A program made the position numbers and the translations under genes. From assembly GCF_021401345.1 (NCBI RefSeq), contig NZ_JACBGE010000001.1, positions 334,199 through 398,198 of the forward strand: a stretch of DNA of 64,000 nt, in the 5' to 3' direction. Below are positions 60,516-64,000 of the stretch, piece by piece. How positions within the stretch are numbered: position 1 is the stretch's first letter; every line of letters starts with the position of its first letter. The notes beneath the pieces are model-generated. The model ran no database searches, had not been told where the DNA came from, and was given only the letters and a program-made list of their open reading frames with translations. Origin of the DNA: Hydrogenophaga sp. NFH-34 (GTDB taxonomy: Bacteria; Pseudomonadota; Gammaproteobacteria; Burkholderiales; Burkholderiaceae_C).

Positions 60516-61652
60516 TCAGCCGCCGATGTAGCTCATTTCGATGCGGCGCCCCGCGCCCGCCGCCTCGGGCGGGAGGGCCGCGCGCAGGGCCGAATAGCGG
60601 TCGCTGCGGGCCTGCCAGGTGGCGCCGATGGCACTGGCCAGCTCGGCGTCGCTGGCGCCCCTGCGCAGCAGGGCACGCAGGTCGTGGCCCTGCGAGGCGA
60701 ACAGGCACAGGTACAGGCGCCCTTCCATGGACAGGCGGGCGCGGTTGCAGTCGCCGCAGAAGGCCTGGGTGACGCTGCTGATCAGACCGATCTCGCCGGC
60801 CTGCGGATCGTGCCGGCCGTCCGGGCCGGCGTGGCCCCAGCGTTCGGCGGTTTCGCCCGGGGTGCCGGGTTGCAGGGGCACCAGCGGCATGTCGCGACGG
60901 ATGTGCTCCAGCACCTGCGCGCTGGGCAGCACCTCGTCGAGCCGCCAGCCGTTGGTGGCGCCCACGTCCATGTATTCGATGAAGCGCAGCACGATGCCCG
61001 TGCCCCGGAAGTGGCGGACCATGGGCAGGATCTGGTCCTCGTTGGTGCCGCGCTTGACGACCATGTTGACCTTGATCGGGCCGAGCCCGGCGGCTTGTGC
61101 GGCCTCGATCCCGCGCAGCACGTCGGCCACCGGAAAATCGACATCGTTCATGCGCCGGAACACCGCGTCGTCGAGCCCGTCCAGGCTCACGGTCACGCGC
61201 TGCAGGCCGGCCGCCTTGAGGGCCTGGGCCTTGCGCGCGAGCAGCGAGCCGTTGGTGGTCAGTGTCAGGTCCAGCGGCTGGCCGTCGGGCGTGCGCAGGG
61301 CGGCCAGCATGGCCACCAGGGTTTCGATGTTCTTGCGCAGCAGGGGCTCGCCGCCGGTCAGGCGGATCTTGTGCACACCGTGCGCGACGAACAGCCGCGC
61401 CACGCGGGTGATCTCTTCAAAGCTGAGCAGCGCACTGTGCGGCAGGTAGGGGTAGTCCTTGTCGAAGACATCCTTGGGCATGCAGTAGTTGCAGCGGAAG
61501 TTGCAGCGGTCGGTGACGCTGATGCGCAGATCCCGCAGCGGCCGGCCCAGGGTGTCGTCCAACTGGCCGGTGACCGCCACAGGCTGCGGCGGCACGCGCA
61601 TGGGCAGGGTCGCCATGCCTTCGACGGCCAGGGGGATCACGCGTTCGGACAT
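60516..61652 (-). CDS. moaA: GTP 3',8-cyclase MoaA
   Basis: A 378-residue radical-SAM enzyme that begins molybdopterin synthesis from GTP. The N-terminal CxxxCxxC cluster ([13 protein letters not shown]), the T-G-G-E-P-L-L-R motif and the C-terminal cluster cysteines ([11 protein letters not shown] ... L-Y-L-C-L-F-A) are present, with the family end G-G after Y-I. I choose the ATG at 61652, with GGGAG upstream; a longer reading lacks family support. It leads the operon moaA-mobA-moeA. Confidence 0.96.
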   Translation of the reverse strand: MSERVIPLAVEGMATLPMRVPPQPVAVTGQLDDTLGRPLRDLRISVTDRCNFRCNYCMPKDVFDKDYPYLPHSALLSFEEITRVARLFVAHGVHKIRLTGGEPLLRKNIETLVAMLAALRTPDGQPLDLTLTTNGSLLARKAQALKAAGLQRVTVSLDGLDDAVFRRMNDVDFPVADVLRGIEAAQAAGLGPIKVNMVVKRGTNEDQILPMVRHFRGTGIVLRFIEYMDVGATNGWRLDEVLPSAQVLEHIRRDMPLVPLQPGTPGETAERWGHAGPDGRHDPQAGEIGLISSVTQAFCGDCNRARLSMEGRLYLCLFASQGHDLRALLRRGASDAELASAIGATWQARSDRYSALRAALPPEAAGAGRRIEMSYIGG

Positions 61653-61666
61653 CCCCCGATTCTCCC

Positions 61667-62428
<762 letters not shown>

Positions 62429-62448
62429 GGGTGGTCTCCGTTGTCGGT

Positions 62449-63882
62449 TCAGCCGTGGCGGATGGCCACGGTTTTCAAAGTGGTGAAGCCCAGCAGGGCC
62501 TCGAAACCTTTTTCGCGGCCGTAGCCGCTGGACTTGACGCCGCCGAAGGGCAACTCGACGCCGCCGCCGGCACCGTAGTTGTTGATGAAGACCTGGCCGG
62601 CCTTGATCCGCCTGGCCATGCGGAACTGGCGCGCGCCGTCGCGCGTCCACACGCCCGCTACCAGACCGAACGCGGTGCTGTTGGCCAGCGCCACGGCGTG
62701 GTCTTCGTCGTCGAAAGACATGGCGGCCAGCACCGGGCCGAACACCTCTTCCTGCGCCAGTCGGTGGGTGGGCGGCACGTCGCGCAGCAGCGTGGGGGCA
62801 GCGTAGTAGCCCGTGGCATCGGCCTCGTCGACGATCCGGCCCTGGGCCACGGTGGGAATGCCGTCGGCCTGTGCCTGCGCCAGGAAGCTGCGCACCCGTT
62901 CGAGCTGGGTGTGGCGGATCAGCGGGCCCAGGTCCAGGTCCATCGATGGCGGGCCGGCGCGCAGTGTGGTGAAGGCGTGGCCGACGCGTTCGAGCACGCG
63001 CTCGTACACGCAGCGCTGCACCAGCAGGCGCGAGCCGGCGCTGCAGGTCTGACCGCTGTTCTGCACGATGGCGTTGATGAGGAAGGGCAGGGCCGCGTCC
63101 ACGTCGGCATCTTCAAAGACGATTTGTGGGCCCTTGCCGCCCAGCTCCAGCGTGACGGGGCAGTGGCGCTCGGCGGCCACCTGCTGGATCAGCGTGCCCA
63201 CGCGCGGGCTGCCGGTGAAGCTGATGTGGTCGATGCCCGGGTGGCGCGCCAGCGCGTCGCCCACCTCGTGGCCGTAGCCGGTGACGATGTTGATGGCGCC
63301 GGCCGGAAAGCCGACTTCGGCCGCCAGCTCGGCCACGCGGATCAGCGACAGGCAGGCGTCTTCCGACGGTTTGACCACGCACACGTTGCCGGCGGCCAGC
63401 GCACCGCCGACGCTGCGGCCGAAGATCTGCATCGGGTAGTTCCACGGGATCACGTGGCCGGTGACGCCGTGCGGTTCGCGCCAGGTCAGCACGCTGTAGC
63501 CGTCGAGGTAGGGGATGGTGTCGCCGTGCAGCTTGTCGCCCGCGCCGGCGTAGAACTCGAAGTAGCGCACCAGCGCGAGCGCGTCGGCCCGGGCCTGCCG
63601 GACGGGTTTGCCGCAGTCGCGCTGCTCGATGGCCGCCAGCTCGTCGGCGTGTTCGGCCACCTTGGCGCTGAGCTTCATGAGCAGGCGCCCTCGTTCGGCC
63701 GCGCTCAGGCGGCCCCAGCTGCGGTCCAGGCAGTCGCGCGCGGCGCGCACCGCCGCGTCCACGTCGGTGGCGTTGCTGCGCTCGATGGTGTCGTAGGGTT
63801 GGCCGTCGGCCGGGTCGATGACGGGCAGCGTCTGGCCGGAGCTGGAGCACACGGCCTCATTGGCGATGAAGTTCAGGGGCAT
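62449..63882 (-). CDS. NAD(P)-dependent aldehyde dehydrogenase
   Basis: A 477-residue soluble enzyme of the ALDH superfamily that oxidises an aldehyde to an acid. The catalytic Cys is in N-S-G-Q-T-C-S-A-G-S-R, the general-base Glu in L-E-L-G-G-K-G-P, and the cofactor-binding Asn in P-W-N-Y-P-M. Near the C-terminus it has E-V-F-G-P-V-L and P-F-G-G-V-K-S-S-G-Y-G-R-E-K-G. It is probably transcribed with the TRAP permease gene upstream and the SDR gene downstream (20 bases away). The true substrate cannot be told. Confidence 0.94.
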   Translation of the reverse strand: MPLNFIANEAVCSSSGQTLPVIDPADGQPYDTIERSNATDVDAAVRAARDCLDRSWGRLSAAERGRLLMKLSAKVAEHADELAAIEQRDCGKPVRQARADALALVRYFEFYAGAGDKLHGDTIPYLDGYSVLTWREPHGVTGHVIPWNYPMQIFGRSVGGALAAGNVCVVKPSEDACLSLIRVAELAAEVGFPAGAINIVTGYGHEVGDALARHPGIDHISFTGSPRVGTLIQQVAAERHCPVTLELGGKGPQIVFEDADVDAALPFLINAIVQNSGQTCSAGSRLLVQRCVYERVLERVGHAFTTLRAGPPSMDLDLGPLIRHTQLERVRSFLAQAQADGIPTVAQGRIVDEADATGYYAAPTLLRDVPPTHRLAQEEVFGPVLAAMSFDDEDHAVALANSTAFGLVAGVWTRDGARQFRMARRIKAGQVFINNYGAGGGVELPFGGVKSSGYGREKGFEALLGFTTLKTVAIRHG

Positions 63883-63891
63883 GGGGCTTTC

Positions 63892-64000
63892 TCACTGAGG
63901 GCCGATGACGGGAGCGGGCCCGATGGGGGCGAGCGCCGCGGGCTTGGCAAAGACCGCGTCGCGCAGCGCCAGCGTCAGGGTGGGGACATACGTGATCACG
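63892..64000 (-). CDS. C-terminal end of a probable TRAP transporter large permease (DctM type)
   Basis: A minus-strand frame open from the window edge codes for about 35 residues and stops at 63892-63894, 9 bases before the aldehyde dehydrogenase start. It reads V-I-T-Y-V-P-T-L-T-L-A-L-R-D-A-V-F, which resembles the last cytoplasmic end of DctM-family TRAP permeases (Y-V-P-x-L-T-L-x-L-P). The rest is Ala/Pro-rich. The call rests on this short match and the catabolic context. Confidence 0.5.
   Translation of the reverse strand, partial: VITYVPTLTLALRDAVFAKPAALAPIGPAPVIGPQ

Overview
The window is high-GC chromosomal DNA from a betaproteobacterium, most likely a member of the Burkholderiales in or near the family Comamonadaceae (Hydrogenophaga-like). 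The grounds are the gene orders pstC-pstA-pstB-phoU-phoB-phoR, trxA-rho-rpmE2, dnaX-ybaB-recR and moaA-mobA-moeA, and the presence of a Bug-type solute-binding protein. The species is an inference; no 16S rRNA gene is present.

Layout. 1-4719: phosphate uptake and Pho signalling operon (end of pstC, pstA, pstB, phoU, phoB, phoR). 4763-8863: minus-strand block with a membrane glycosyltransferase-like protein, rpmE2, rho and trxA. 8974-16429: three translationally coupled plus-strand genes (AddB-like nuclease, AddA-like helicase-nuclease, BaiN/HI0933-type flavoprotein), then a Bug/TctC binding protein (16555-17565). 17758-44919: a 27-kb type IV secretion locus, the most notable part of the window. 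45072-48509: 4.5S SRP RNA on the minus strand, diverging from dnaX-ybaB-recR. 48683-53608: NMT1-like binding protein, MltD-like transglycosylase, gloB, methyltransferase, rnhA. 53789-58510: RND efflux adaptor and pump plus a small membrane protein. 58533-64000: minus-strand moaA-mobA-moeA, then a TRAP permease end, an aldehyde dehydrogenase and a short-chain dehydrogenase.

The secretion locus carries a complete virB1-virB11/virD4 set but no relaxase, integrase or partition genes. Its VirB7 appears to have a C-terminal N0/TcpQ-like domain, a hallmark of the Xanthomonadales-type antibacterial T4SS (X-T4SS). Between the core genes sit four large candidate toxins, each with an upstream candidate immunity gene: a DUF2235/Tle1-like phospholipase, a class-3-type lipase, a phospholipase-A2-like protein, and a 791-residue protein of unknown activity with a glycine-rich hydrophobic segment. 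Three toxins end in a related C-terminal domain with the pattern [F-L-LS-x-DG/DQ ... G(V/F)L ... GL], resembling the XVIPCD secretion signal recognised by VirD4; the fourth has a more distant version. Two further lipoprotein/periplasmic genes before virD4 look like orphan immunity genes. I read this as an antibacterial, lipase-rich X-T4SS in a betaproteobacterium.

Two other features stand out. A tandem duplication of a lipoprotein-virB5 gene pair left one virB5 copy with an internal deletion between short direct repeats. dnaX has an A9 run followed by a strong hairpin and a -1 frame stop, which predicts a short gamma-type product.
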